Part shown: in pieces, positions 38,400 through 47,474 of the stretch
Position numbering within the stretch: position 1 is the stretch's first letter
How the letters are laid out: the number at the start of each line of letters is the position of its first letter
Source of the DNA: CAZXGD01 sp046350455
Lineage (GTDB): Bacteria > Planctomycetota > Phycisphaerae > Phycisphaerales > SM1A02
Length of the DNA: 64,000 nt
NCBI GenBank assembly: GCA_046350455.1
Contig: JAXMAM010000008.1
Span: forward strand, 53,662-117,661
Reading direction: 5' to 3'
The notes under the pieces: model-generated
The model's database searches: none
The model's input: only the letters and a program-made list of their open reading frames with translations
Told to the model about the DNA's origin: nothing
Translations under genes and position numbers: made by a program

Positions 38400-39556
38400 G
38401 GGAAGATCACCTCCAGCACCGACACATCGTCGTCAAAGTCATCCTGCCCGTGCACCGAGCGGCCCACTGCCAGGAGGCGCTCCACCACGTTGCCGCCTTG
38501 CCGGGCTTCTGCCTCGCAACGCGCCAGGAACTCCTCCAGCGACCACATGTCGCCGCTGGGCTGCAGCAGCTCGTGGATGCCGTCGCTGTAGATGTACAGC
38601 TTGGAGCCAGATTCCAGCGGAGACTCTGCGGTTCCAAAGGGCACGTCTGGCACTGCGCCAATCATGGGGCCGCTCTCGTCACCAGCGCCCAGGTGGCGCG
38701 CAGTGCCGGTGGGCGGGACCAGGAGCGCTGGCGGATGGCCGCCGCTGCTGTAGCGCAGCGTGCGCTTGTCCATGTCCGCCACGCCGTACCAGATGGTGAA
38801 GAACATGCCGTTGTGCCGGCTCATGGGGAAGAGCTTGTTGAGCGAAACCAGCACGGCGCCGGGGTCGCCAGGGTCCACGTCACCCAGCGCGCCAGTGGTC
38901 AGCGCGTTGATCACGCTGACGCTGAGCAGCGCTGGGCCCACGCCATGCCCGCACACGTCCAGCAGGTAGATGGCTAGGCGCCGGTTGTCCAGCCAGTGGT
39001 AGCCAAACGAATCTCCACCCAGGCTTGCAGAGGGCACGAACGCCCACTGCGTGCGCACCTCGCCCTCCATGGGCTCCGGGATCAGGCTCTGCACGTAGCG
39101 CGCAGCGCTGTTCAGTTCGGCACGCAGGGCTTCAAAGGCCGCGTCGCGCTCCTTCTGCGCACGGTGGGCCTGCGAGTGGTACTTGATGCGCGCCACCAGC
39201 TCCACAGGATCTGGCAGCTTGACCAGGTAGTCGTTGGCGCCGCGGGCGAACGCCTCGGCCTTGGTGGTGGCCTCCTCACGCGCGCTCAGCACGATGAGCG
39301 GCGTGCGCGCCAGGTCTGCCTCCTTGCGGTAGGCGGCCACCACGTCCAGACCGTCTGCGTCGGGCATGACCAGGTCCTGCAGGATGACGTCTGGCTTGAG
39401 CTCCAGCGCCTTGGCCACCGCCTGCGAGCCCTGCGTGCAGGCGATGAGCTCGTACCGCGGATGCGGCGCCAGCATGCGGCGCACAGCCTCGCCAATGATG
39501 GGCTGGTCGTCCACCAGGAAGATGCGCGTGATGGGCTCGGTTGGGACAGGGTTCAC
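38396..39556 (-). CDS. Response regulator with WspR-like receiver and PP2C/SpoIIE phosphatase output
   Basis: The 386-aa protein has a receiver domain (residues about 10-130: IFLVDDQPIIGEAVRRML, phosphorylation site in VILQDLVMPDADG, lysine in NDYLVKLPDPVELVARI). The stretch NDYLVKLPDPVELVARIKYH is very like the receiver end of WspR. Instead of GGDEF there is a PP2C domain (residues about 165-386) with LGGDSFGYHWLD, LLDVCGHGVGPALLSV, YIYSDGIHELLQ and DDDVSVLEV holding metal aspartates. SpoIIE-like phosphatases dephosphorylate anti-sigma-factor antagonists; no such partner is in the window. It starts with GTG 39556 overlapping the CheB stop. Confidence 0.9.
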   Translation of the reverse strand: MNPVPTEPITRIFLVDDQPIIGEAVRRMLAPHPRYELIACTQGSQAVAKALELKPDVILQDLVMPDADGLDVVAAYRKEADLARTPLIVLSAREEATTKAEAFARGANDYLVKLPDPVELVARIKYHSQAHRAQKERDAAFEALRAELNSAARYVQSLIPEPMEGEVRTQWAFVPSASLGGDSFGYHWLDNRRLAIYLLDVCGHGVGPALLSVSVINALTTGALGDVDPGDPGAVLVSLNKLFPMSRHNGMFFTIWYGVADMDKRTLRYSSGGHPPALLVPPTGTARHLGAGDESGPMIGAVPDVPFGTAESPLESGSKLYIYSDGIHELLQPSGDMWSLEEFLARCEAEARQGGNVVERLLAVGRSVHGQDDFDDDVSVLEVIFP

Positions 39557-40698
39557 GTGGTTCCTCCGGCGTGCGGCGCACGCTTGTCTGCAATGGCGTT
39601 GGCAGCCGCATGGCCGATGCAGCCCAAGGGCAGCACGCGCTCCGCGGCGCCCAGCTCGCGGGCTGCGCCTGGCATGCCCCACACCACGCTGGTGGCTTCG
39701 TCCTGCGCGATGGTGGTCCAGCCGCGGCTGCGCAGCTCCAGCAGCCCGCGCGCGCCGTCGCGGCCCATGCCGGTCAGGAGCACGGCCACGCCAGGCTGCA
39801 CTGGGGCTGCAGCAGCGCTCTGGAAGAGCACGTCCACCGAGGGGCGGTGGATCAGCTCGCGGGGCTCGTCTGTGTAGCAGAGCATTCCCTTGCCCACCAC
39901 CACCAGATGCTTGGCCTCGCCCGCCACCAGGACAGCGCCGGGTTCTGGCACCTCGCCGCTGCGGGCCAGGCGCACTGGGCGCTTGATCTGCGTCTGGAGC
40001 CACGTGGCCAGGCCACGCAGGAAGACCGGCTCCATGTGCTGCACGATGAGCACCGCAAACGGCGGCGCGGCCGGCATGGCCATCAGCACGGCTGCCAGCG
40101 CCTGCGGGCCACCGGTGCTGGCGCCGATCAGGACCAGCGGCGGCGCTGCATGGCGGTGGGCCTCTGGGCAGGGCTTGTCTGCGCAGGGATCGCGGAAGGC
40201 AGGAGCAGCGCTGCCGGGTGCTGCACCGGCAGACGGGTGCGAAGGCGTGCCTCCCGGCCGGGCCACCTTGCTGCCAGGCAGCGTGGGTGGATGCAGGCGC
40301 TCGCCGCCAGCTCGCATGCGGCGGACAGCCTCGATCTTCTGCAGGAGCGGCGCAGCGCCGCCCGGAACAGACAGGTGCGGCGTGTCCACAGCGTCCAGCG
40401 CACCAGCGCCCAGCGCTTCATACACGCGGGACGCATTGCCTTCCACCGTGGCGGTCACCACCACGATGGCGCAGGGGCACTGCCGCATGATCTCGCGGGT
40501 GGCCTCCACGCCATCCACGCCGGGCATGATGAGATCCATCAGGATCAGGTCTGGCCTGTCCGACTTTGCCTTGGAGATGGCCTCTGCACCATCGGCGGCC
40601 GTCCACGCCACGGTCACGTCGTGTGTGCTCTGCAGGGCGCGGCGCAGGGCCTCGCGGGCCATGGCCAGGTCGTTCACGATGGCGACGCGCATGCTCAT
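39553..40698 (-). CDS. CheB/WspF-type methylesterase
   Basis: CheB removes methyl groups from receptor glutamates when its receiver is phosphorylated. The 381-aa protein has the receiver (LILMDLIMPGVDGVEATRE, residues about 3-120), a Pro/Ala linker and the esterase with LIGASTGGPQALAAVL (catalytic Ser), VLIVQHMEPVFL (His) and LLTGMGRDGARGLL (Asp). The ATG (40696-40698) overlaps the CheA stop. Position after CheA-REC matches WspF in the Pseudomonas Wsp operon. Confidence 0.93.
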   Translation of the reverse strand: MSMRVAIVNDLAMAREALRRALQSTHDVTVAWTAADGAEAISKAKSDRPDLILMDLIMPGVDGVEATREIMRQCPCAIVVVTATVEGNASRVYEALGAGALDAVDTPHLSVPGGAAPLLQKIEAVRRMRAGGERLHPPTLPGSKVARPGGTPSHPSAGAAPGSAAPAFRDPCADKPCPEAHRHAAPPLVLIGASTGGPQALAAVLMAMPAAPPFAVLIVQHMEPVFLRGLATWLQTQIKRPVRLARSGEVPEPGAVLVAGEAKHLVVVGKGMLCYTDEPRELIHRPSVDVLFQSAAAAPVQPGVAVLLTGMGRDGARGLLELRSRGWTTIAQDEATSVVWGMPGAARELGAAERVLPLGCIGHAAANAIADKRAPHAGGTT

Positions 40699-43082
40699 GG
40701 TGTGCCGATGAGCTCCGTGATGGTGGCGATGAAGCTCTGATCCTGGAAGCTCCCCTTGGTGAGGTACGAATTGGCGCCAGCCTCCATGCCTGCGCGGCGG
40801 TCCTCTTCGCGGTCCTTGTAGCTGACCACCGCGATGGGCAGGTGCGCAAAGCGCGGTTCCGCGCGCACCAGGCGCACCAGCTCGATGCCATTCATGCGCG
40901 GCATGTCAATGTCGGTCACCAGCAGGTCGAACGCGCCAGCGCGCAGCTGGTTCCACGCGTCCATGCCATCCACGGCCACGGTCACGTCGTAGCCCAGGCG
41001 GGTGAGCAGCTGGCGCTCCACTTCGCGGACGGTGATGGAGTCGTCGGCCACCAGGATGCGCTTGGCGCGGGCTGCGGCCGCCAGCGCGGCGCGCGCGCCC
41101 ATGCCGGTGACCGTGCCGTCCTCCAAGCCCTTGCGCAGCGAGTGCTGCAGGTCCTCGATGTCCACGATGAGCGCTGGCCGGCCATCGTCCAGGATGCTGG
41201 CTGCTGCGATGTGCGGCACCTTGCCAAGGCGCGGGTCCAGCGTGCGCACCACCAGGTCCTCCTCGCCAAGGAAGCGGCACACCGCCAGGCCCACGCGGCG
41301 GTCGTCCTCGCCCAGGATGATGATGCTGGCCATGCCTTCGCGCCGCGATGGGCCAAAGCCAAGGAGGTCCGAAGCGTCCAGCAGCCCGATGGCCGCGCCA
41401 TCCACATCGCACTGTAGGCGGCCCTGCACGGAGCGCAGCTCCTCGTGCGGCAGGCGCAGCACGCGATCAATGCGCGCCAGCGGGAAGGCGTAGGCCTCGC
41501 CAGCGATCTCCACCAGCGCAGCGCGCATCACCGAGAGCGTGACTGGCAGCATGAGCGTGAAGGTGGTGCCATGCCCGATGCGGCTGTCCACGCGGGCGTT
41601 GCCACCAATGCTCACCACCGTCTGGTGCACCACGTCCAGGCCCACGCCGCGGCCAGAGATCTCGGTGACCTTGGCAGCAGTGGAGAAGCCGGGCAGGAAG
41701 AGGAACTCGTACAGCTCGCGCTCGCTCAGGCGGGCTGCAAGGTCCGCTGGCTGCAGGCCGCGCTCCACCACCTTGCGGCGAATGGCCTCCGGGTCAATGC
41801 CTCGGCCGTCATCTGTCACGCGCACCTGGAGCTGGCCAGCATGGTGGCGCACCTCGATGGCCAGCCGCGCCTCCGCGGGCTTGCCGCGCGCGGTGCGGTC
41901 CTTGGGCAGCTCGATGCCGTGGTCCAGTGCGTTGCGCACCAGGTGGTTCAGCGGCGCTTCCAGGCGGGCCAGGATGTCGCGGTCCACTGGCACGTCCTGG
42001 CCAGAGATGTCCAGGCGCACTTCCTTGCCAAGCTGGCGCGACACATCGCGCACCATGCGCGGGAATCCAGACACGCCCTCTGCAAACGGCCGCATGCGGC
42101 TGCCCACCACCTGGTGGTAGAGCGCGTTGGAGACCTCCTCGGTGCGGCGGAAGAAGGTGTCCAGGTCCTGCAGCCGCTCGGTCAGCGTGCGCTCCACGCT
42201 GGCCACTGCGTCGAACGCGGAGGCCGTCCGGGCAGCATCGCGGCGGCGCACAGCGGCTTCCAGGGTCTCGCGGGCGCGGGCCAGTTCGTTGCGCACGCTG
42301 GCCAGCGATCGGCGGATGACAGGCGAGCGGCGGCCTTGCACCACCGATTCGCCAGCCAGCTGCATCATGCGGTCCAGGTTGTCTGCGTTCACGCGCACGC
42401 TGCGGGCTTCGCGCTGCTCTGGGTCTGGCGTGGGGACTGGCGAGGGGCGCTGCACCACGGCATCCACGGGCCGATGCTCTGGCTGCGTGGCGCGGAGGGC
42501 TGGTGGGGTGGGCGGGGCCGGCGAAGCTGGCGGGGCTGACGGAGCCGGCGCAGTCGGTGGGGGCGTGGCTGGAGGGGCTGGCGCAGCCGGCGGGGGCGGC
42601 GGCTCGGGCGCTGGCGGCGCGGGTGGCACCGCAGGCGCAGGTTGCACGTCTGGCGCTGGGGGAGGTGCAGCTGACCCACCTGCTGGGGGCGGCGCGTTCA
42701 GCGCAGTGGTGATGGCGTTGATTTCCCCAGCGTGCTGCCGGCTCCACTCTGCGATCTGCGCCTCTGGCTGCGCTGCCAGGCGCGTGAGCAGGTCGGTGGC
42801 CTCCAGCAGCTGGTCAATGCGGCCGCGGGTGATCGTCTCCTGGCCCTTCTGCACGTGGACCAGCACGTCCTCCATGGCGTGCGCCACGGTGACCGCAGCG
42901 TCAATGCCCACGATGCGTGCAGCGCCCTTCATGGAGTGGGCAGCGCGCATCAGCGGCGTCACCACGCTCACATCGCCCGGGCTGGACTCCAGCTTCAGGA
43001 GGCCGTCGTTCAGCGCCGCGCAGTGCGTCTCCGCCTCTGCCTTGAACAGCTCGTGCATGGAGAAGCCGCCCAGGTCGCTCAT
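40695..43082 (-). CDS. CheA-type hybrid histidine kinase with C-terminal receiver (WspE-like)
   Basis: The 795-aa kinase starts with an HPT domain whose phosphorylated histidine is in RAAHSMKGAARIVG (His49). A long Pro/Ala linker (about 135-230) follows, then the dimerisation helices, an ATPase core (VRNALDHGIELPKDRTARG, ISGRGVGLDVVHQTV, GTTFTLMLPVTLSV), a CheW-like domain and a receiver (ILVADDSITVREVERQLL, VTDIDMPRMNGIELV). CheA-REC fusions are typical of the Wsp and other non-flagellar chemosensory systems; the receiver is probably a phosphate sink or internal regulator. ATG 43082 overlaps the upstream CheW stop as ATGA. Confidence 0.95.
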   Translation of the reverse strand: MSDLGGFSMHELFKAEAETHCAALNDGLLKLESSPGDVSVVTPLMRAAHSMKGAARIVGIDAAVTVAHAMEDVLVHVQKGQETITRGRIDQLLEATDLLTRLAAQPEAQIAEWSRQHAGEINAITTALNAPPPAGGSAAPPPAPDVQPAPAVPPAPPAPEPPPPPAAPAPPATPPPTAPAPSAPPASPAPPTPPALRATQPEHRPVDAVVQRPSPVPTPDPEQREARSVRVNADNLDRMMQLAGESVVQGRRSPVIRRSLASVRNELARARETLEAAVRRRDAARTASAFDAVASVERTLTERLQDLDTFFRRTEEVSNALYHQVVGSRMRPFAEGVSGFPRMVRDVSRQLGKEVRLDISGQDVPVDRDILARLEAPLNHLVRNALDHGIELPKDRTARGKPAEARLAIEVRHHAGQLQVRVTDDGRGIDPEAIRRKVVERGLQPADLAARLSERELYEFLFLPGFSTAAKVTEISGRGVGLDVVHQTVVSIGGNARVDSRIGHGTTFTLMLPVTLSVMRAALVEIAGEAYAFPLARIDRVLRLPHEELRSVQGRLQCDVDGAAIGLLDASDLLGFGPSRREGMASIIILGEDDRRVGLAVCRFLGEEDLVVRTLDPRLGKVPHIAAASILDDGRPALIVDIEDLQHSLRKGLEDGTVTGMGARAALAAAARAKRILVADDSITVREVERQLLTRLGYDVTVAVDGMDAWNQLRAGAFDLLVTDIDMPRMNGIELVRLVRAEPRFAHLPIAVVSYKDREEDRRAGMEAGANSYLTKGSFQDQSFIATITELIGTP

Positions 43083-43708
43083 GACGCAGCCCCCCTGAAC
43101 AGGCTTCCAAGGCGCTGGGCATCCAGCACCGACGTGCGGCCTTCTGCGGTCTCTGCCAGGTGCGTCACGCAGCCGCCGCGCGCCTGCGTGACCGTGAGCG
43201 GCGCAGTGGCCAGGGCCGCCTCTGGCACTTCCAGCACGCCCACGATGCCGTCCACCAGGAAGCTCCAGCGATCGCGCACGCCGCCTATGACCACCAGCAC
43301 GCGGCCGCCATCCTCTGGCGCTGGCGGCAGGCCCAGCGCGTGCTCCAGGCTGGCGCACAGCATGACCTCACCGTCATGCGCGCAGATGCCCCGGAAGACT
43401 GGGCTGGTGCGATGCGGCACGCGGTGGATGGGCGCTGCCGGCACCACCCGCGCCACAGACACAGACTCCACCGCCAGGAGCTCGCCGCCGCAGCGGAACA
43501 CCAGCAGGCTGCGGCGGCTGCCCACGGTCAGCTCCAGCGGCGCTGCCATGTCGCGCGTAGCGGCGTCCAGCTCTGCGTCGTTGAGCGGCCGAGCCATGAT
43601 CTCGTCCAGGCCGCTGGTGCGGGTGGCCAGCGTGCTGCTGGCGTGCGCGCTGCCCCGTGCTGGGCTGCCCGGTGCTGGACTGTCCGGCGCTGGCAAGGCA
43701 GTGCTCAT
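43079..43708 (-). CDS. CheW-like coupling protein (WspD-like)
   Basis: The 209-aa protein has an N-terminal Pro/Ala/Ser extension and a CheW beta-barrel: LLVFRCGGELLAVESVSVAR, HRVPHRTSPVFRGICAHDGE and FLVDGIVGVLEVPE. It should join the receptor to the kinase. It is the second CheW of the operon, as WspD is in Pseudomonas. ATGA overlaps connect it with both neighbours. Confidence 0.85.
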   Translation of the reverse strand: MSTALPAPDSPAPGSPARGSAHASSTLATRTSGLDEIMARPLNDAELDAATRDMAAPLELTVGSRRSLLVFRCGGELLAVESVSVARVVPAAPIHRVPHRTSPVFRGICAHDGEVMLCASLEHALGLPPAPEDGGRVLVVIGGVRDRWSFLVDGIVGVLEVPEAALATAPLTVTQARGGCVTHLAETAEGRTSVLDAQRLGSLFRGAAS

Positions 43709-44943
43709 GCGCCACCTCCGCTGGTGGTGCTGCTGCGGGCAGCGCGGGTGCGGTAGCGCTGCGCCATGTCGTGGTCGCCGCGGCGTTCTGCCAGCGCTGC
43801 CAGATGGAGCAAGGACTCCACGTGGCCGGGGTCCAGATAGACCACCTTGCGCAAGCACTCTTCTGCTTGCGTGGTGTTGCCAAGCGCTGCGTGCGCGCTG
43901 CCCAGAAGGAGCAGCACTTCGGTGGTGCGGTCTCCGCCAGCAATGCAGCGTTCCGCCAGCTGCACGGCTTCGTGCAGGCGGCCAGCGTCTGCTGCGGCAC
44001 GCACAGCGTGCACTGTGGGAGCAAGAGCAGCCTGCGCGGGTGGCTGGGGCGCAACCTTGGGAGCAGGGGCAGGTGCCAGTGCGTGGCTCCTGCGCGGCGG
44101 CCGGCTGCGCGCCGCGCCCTTGCCGCGGCGGTGCACTGCTGGTTCTTCTGCCGCCACCGCGCACCGCTGGAAGGCAAAGGACGCTCTCGGCTCCAACGGC
44201 TGCAGCACGTTGTCCAGTCCAAAGACGCTGGGTGGCTCTGCATGCCCCAGGAACAGCAGTCCATCGGGCGCCAGGAGCTCCAGCAGGCGCTGGCCAAGCT
44301 GCGCGCGGATGGCTGGCTTCAGGTAGATGGCCAGGTTGCGGCAGAAGATGGCGTCGAACCCGTGCGCTGGAAGGTCCGTCAGCGCTGCGGGGGCGGCGCC
44401 CAGGCGCCACTCCACTGTCCGCTGCAGCGAAGCTGCTGGCGTGGTCTCGTCATCCACGGTGGAGAAGTAGGGCAGCGCCCAGGCAGGCAGCGGATCGCGC
44501 ACGCTCAGGCGGCCCATGACAGCTTCGCGCGCGCGGTTCAGCGCGTCCTGGCTGGAATCCACGGCAATCACCTTCACCTGATCCGCCGCCACGCCAGCAG
44601 CACGCGCGGTGGCTGCCATGGAGAACGCCTCGGCGCCAGTGGCGCAGGGCACGCTCAAAAGGGTGGCCTGCGGCTGACAGCGATCGCGCAGGTGCGTGCG
44701 GAGCACCTCATACGACGCTGGATAGCGGAACAGCCACGTCTCTGGCACGGCCACGCGGTCGCGCAGGCGGTCCATCTCTGCAGGATCTGCCAGCGCATGC
44801 TGGGCATACGCGGTGGCGGTGGGAAGGCGAAGCGCCTTGCGACGCTCCTCCACCAGCGGGGCGAGCGCCTCCGGGGTGACCAGCGCAGGCGCAAGGTGCG
44901 CCTGGTCCACCAGGTAGGAAGAGAGCCGGTCCAGCGAATTCAT
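43705..44943 (-). CDS. CheR methyltransferase with C-terminal TPR region (WspC-like)
   Basis: The 412-aa protein has the CheR fold: VAVPETWLFRYPASYEVLRT, LSVPCATGAEAFSMAATARA (SAM-binding) and HGFDAIFCRNLAIYLKPAIR. A basic Pro-rich linker follows, then TPR-like helices at the end (TEVLLLLGSAHAALGNTTQA and VYLDPGHVESLLHLAALAER). WspC also carries TPRs after CheR. It methylates receptor glutamates using S-adenosylmethionine. It overlaps both CheW genes by 4 bases. Confidence 0.92.
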   Translation of the reverse strand: MNSLDRLSSYLVDQAHLAPALVTPEALAPLVEERRKALRLPTATAYAQHALADPAEMDRLRDRVAVPETWLFRYPASYEVLRTHLRDRCQPQATLLSVPCATGAEAFSMAATARAAGVAADQVKVIAVDSSQDALNRAREAVMGRLSVRDPLPAWALPYFSTVDDETTPAASLQRTVEWRLGAAPAALTDLPAHGFDAIFCRNLAIYLKPAIRAQLGQRLLELLAPDGLLFLGHAEPPSVFGLDNVLQPLEPRASFAFQRCAVAAEEPAVHRRGKGAARSRPPRRSHALAPAPAPKVAPQPPAQAALAPTVHAVRAAADAGRLHEAVQLAERCIAGGDRTTEVLLLLGSAHAALGNTTQAEECLRKVVYLDPGHVESLLHLAALAERRGDHDMAQRYRTRAARSSTTSGGGA

Positions 44944-45398
44944 GCCAGCGCGCCTCCCTGCCGGGGTGCGGTCAGCTGCGGATGCTGGGTGGCCAGCGAG
45001 GCGGGGTCAAAGAGCTGCGCTGCGGCGCCTTCGTGGTGCACCACGGCGCCCAGCCAGGGCAGGGCGCCGCTGCCACCCCAGGCTCCGTCCAGGTCCAGCT
45101 CCACCGGATCCAGCAGGCGGTCCACCGCCAGGCCAAAGCGGGCGCGCACCTGGCCGGGCACTTCGCCAGTGTCCACCAGCAGCACGCGCGCACCCAGCGT
45201 GGGCTTCACATGGTTGCCAGACAGAAGCTGCGCTGCGTCAATCAGCGGCACCAGCTCGCCGTGGACGTCAATGACGCCTGCCAGCCACGGCGGCGCGCCA
45301 GCCACTGGCCGCGCACGCACCAGGGGGTGCACCGCCTGGATGCAGCTGGCATCCAGGGCGTAGCGGGCATCAGCGGCCACAAAGACAAACGCGTGCAT
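44940..45398 (-). CDS. CheW-like coupling protein (WspB-like)
   Basis: The 152-aa protein is a minimal CheW domain. It starts MHAFVFVAADARYALDASCI, with AGAPPWLAGVIDVHGELVPL, the conserved loop contacting receptor and kinase, and LLVDTGEVPGQVRARFGLAV. It directly follows the receptor gene with a 9-base gap, the place of WspB, and its stop overlaps the CheR-like start. Confidence 0.88.
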   Translation of the reverse strand: MHAFVFVAADARYALDASCIQAVHPLVRARPVAGAPPWLAGVIDVHGELVPLIDAAQLLSGNHVKPTLGARVLLVDTGEVPGQVRARFGLAVDRLLDPVELDLDGAWGGSGALPWLGAVVHHEGAAAQLFDPASLATQHPQLTAPRQGGALA

Positions 45399-45407
45399 GC
45401 CGCTCCT

Positions 45408-47432
45408 TCAGGTGCGCAGGTGGAACGCTGCGATGGAGGTCTTGAGCGTGCCGATGGCCTTCTGCAGATCCTCTGCCGCGCGGCCGAACTCGCGCACCGC
45501 CTCTGCGGTGGCCTTGGCGTTGCCGCTCAGCGTGGCCATGGCGTCGGAGATCTGCGCAGCGCCAGCAGCCTGGCTCTGCATGCCTTCGCGAACGGTGCCA
45601 AAGCTGCGGGTGCCTTCGTCCACGCGCTCGATGATCTCCTGCATGCTGCGACCGATGCCGCGCACGTCGCTCACGTTGCGCCGCACCTGGTCGCTGAAGC
45701 GGTCCATCTCCATCACGCCGCTGGACACTGCGCCCTGCATCTCTTTCACCATGCGCTCGATGTCCAGCGTGGCCTGACCAGTCTGGTCTGCCAGACGCCG
45801 GATCTCGCGCGCCACCACCAGGAAGCCGCGGCCGTATTCGCCGGCCTTCTCTGCCTCGATGGCCGCGTTCACGCTCAGCAAGTTGGTCTGCTCCGCCACC
45901 TTGGTGATGGTGGTCACCACGCTGGTGATGTTGACCGCCTTCTCGTTGATGGCAGCCAGGCGCTCCGCCACGCCGCCGGTGGCATGGTCCAGCGCCTGCA
46001 TGGCGCCTTCCATGCCCTCCAGCTGCGTGCGGCCCTCCTGGGCAAGGCTGGCGGTGGCGCTGGCGGACTCGCTCACGTGCACCATCTCGCGGGCCAGCTC
46101 CTGGCCAGTGGCGTTGATCTGCCGCACCGCGGCGGCGATCTGCGCGCTGCTGGCGCCAAAGCTGGCAGCCACCTCCTCCTGCTGGCGCGCCGTGGCGCCC
46201 AGCTCCGTGGCGGTGCTGGTGAGCTGCACGCTGGCAGTGCTCACCTGTCCAACCAAGGTGTTCAGGTCTGTGGTCATGCTGTCCAGCGCGCGCAGCAGGT
46301 CGCCCGTCTCGTCTGGGCACTCCACACCGCAGGCCTGCCTGGTCAGGTCGCCCGAGGCCACCTCCTGCGCAGCCTGCGCGGCCATCTCCACGCGCCGCAC
46401 GATCTGCCGCGCTGGGAACCACAGGATGGTCACCATGACCACGGCGCCCAGGATGACCACGCCCAGCGTGAACGCGTTGTCCGTAATCAACGCGCTTGTC
46501 AGCTGCGACTTGGGCACGGCCATGATCACCAGGCGCTTGCCTGTGCTGACGTGGGAGACCGCAAAGTAGTCGGTGTCGGCCGTGCCGGGGTTCTCCGCCT
46601 CGATGGTGAAGTTGCTGCGGGGATCGTCAATCAGCGAGGCAAAGAGCTTGCCATATGGAGTGTTCTTGATCTCCTGGCCGCCCAGTTCGTCCAGGTCCGT
46701 TGATTTGGAATAGTCTGCGCCGCTGCCGTCGGTGGCCACCACGATCCGGCCACCAGCGCTCAGCACAAAGATGTCCACCTTGAACGCCGCGGCGCGGGCC
46801 AGCGACTCCTTGCGGGTGGCGGCCAACGAGCGGTCCACTCCTGCAAAGCCCAGGAGCTTCCCATCGCGGACGATGGGCGCCACGTGCTCTACATACATGG
46901 AGCCATCCTTGCTGTATGGCTCGGACACCTGCGCCTCGATTCGGTGCGTGTCCTCCCAGATGCGCCGCACCTTCGCCACGTGGTCGCTCACCAGCTTGCT
47001 GTCGGCTGCCCGCACAGCGATGTCTGTCGGGCTAGCTCCGCTGCGCACCACCATGACGCCGGGCGGGGTCTGCTCTGACGCAGGCCCGGCCGGAATCACC
47101 CAGGCGGCCTGCAGCATCGGCTCGCGCTCCAGCAGGTGGCGCATGTATTCAATGGTCCGATCGCGCCGCTCCCAGTATCCGGCCTCCTGCGCCACGGCCA
47201 GCTCGCGCGCGGCATCAGACGAGTGCTGGTTGACCCCGTCGTACCACAGCGCCAGCGTCTCGCTCTGCTTGGCCAGGCCGTCGCGCAGCACGTCCAGCTG
47301 CATCCAGTACTTGCGGGTTCCGTTGACAGCCGCGATGGTCAGGATGACCATCACCGCCGGCACGATGCCAGTGAGCACCAGCCTCCCCATGAGCCCTTGC
47401 CAGAATCTGCGCCGCGGTCGAGTGCCTTCCAT
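45408..47432 (-). CDS. Methyl-accepting chemotaxis protein (WspA-like)
   Basis: The 674-aa receptor has a first membrane span (GLMGRLVLTGIVPAVMVILT), a periplasmic region of about 280 residues with two PAS/dCACHE-like parts (EPYSKDGSMYVEHVAPIVRD, GKLLGFAGVDRSLAATRKES), a second span (AFTLGVVILGAVVMVTILWF), HAMP and the signalling hairpin. The hairpin tip FLVVAREIRRLADQTGQATL followed by DIERMVKEMQGAVSSGV closely recalls WspA rather than flagellar receptors. ATG 47432 (MEGTRPRRRF) is preferred over GTG 47453. No flagellar gene is nearby. The likely stimulus is unknown. Confidence 0.93.
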   Translation of the reverse strand: MEGTRPRRRFWQGLMGRLVLTGIVPAVMVILTIAAVNGTRKYWMQLDVLRDGLAKQSETLALWYDGVNQHSSDAARELAVAQEAGYWERRDRTIEYMRHLLEREPMLQAAWVIPAGPASEQTPPGVMVVRSGASPTDIAVRAADSKLVSDHVAKVRRIWEDTHRIEAQVSEPYSKDGSMYVEHVAPIVRDGKLLGFAGVDRSLAATRKESLARAAAFKVDIFVLSAGGRIVVATDGSGADYSKSTDLDELGGQEIKNTPYGKLFASLIDDPRSNFTIEAENPGTADTDYFAVSHVSTGKRLVIMAVPKSQLTSALITDNAFTLGVVILGAVVMVTILWFPARQIVRRVEMAAQAAQEVASGDLTRQACGVECPDETGDLLRALDSMTTDLNTLVGQVSTASVQLTSTATELGATARQQEEVAASFGASSAQIAAAVRQINATGQELAREMVHVSESASATASLAQEGRTQLEGMEGAMQALDHATGGVAERLAAINEKAVNITSVVTTITKVAEQTNLLSVNAAIEAEKAGEYGRGFLVVAREIRRLADQTGQATLDIERMVKEMQGAVSSGVMEMDRFSDQVRRNVSDVRGIGRSMQEIIERVDEGTRSFGTVREGMQSQAAGAAQISDAMATLSGNAKATAEAVREFGRAAEDLQKAIGTLKTSIAAFHLRT

Positions 47433-47474
47433 AGGCAAAGGATACGGCGGCACATGGCCGCAGGGGCGGCTGCG

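Noticed and set aside
45408..47432. Flagellar chemotaxis function of the receptor operon
   Set aside because: No flagellar or cheY genes are present, and the gene order and receptor hairpin fit Wsp-type systems better.
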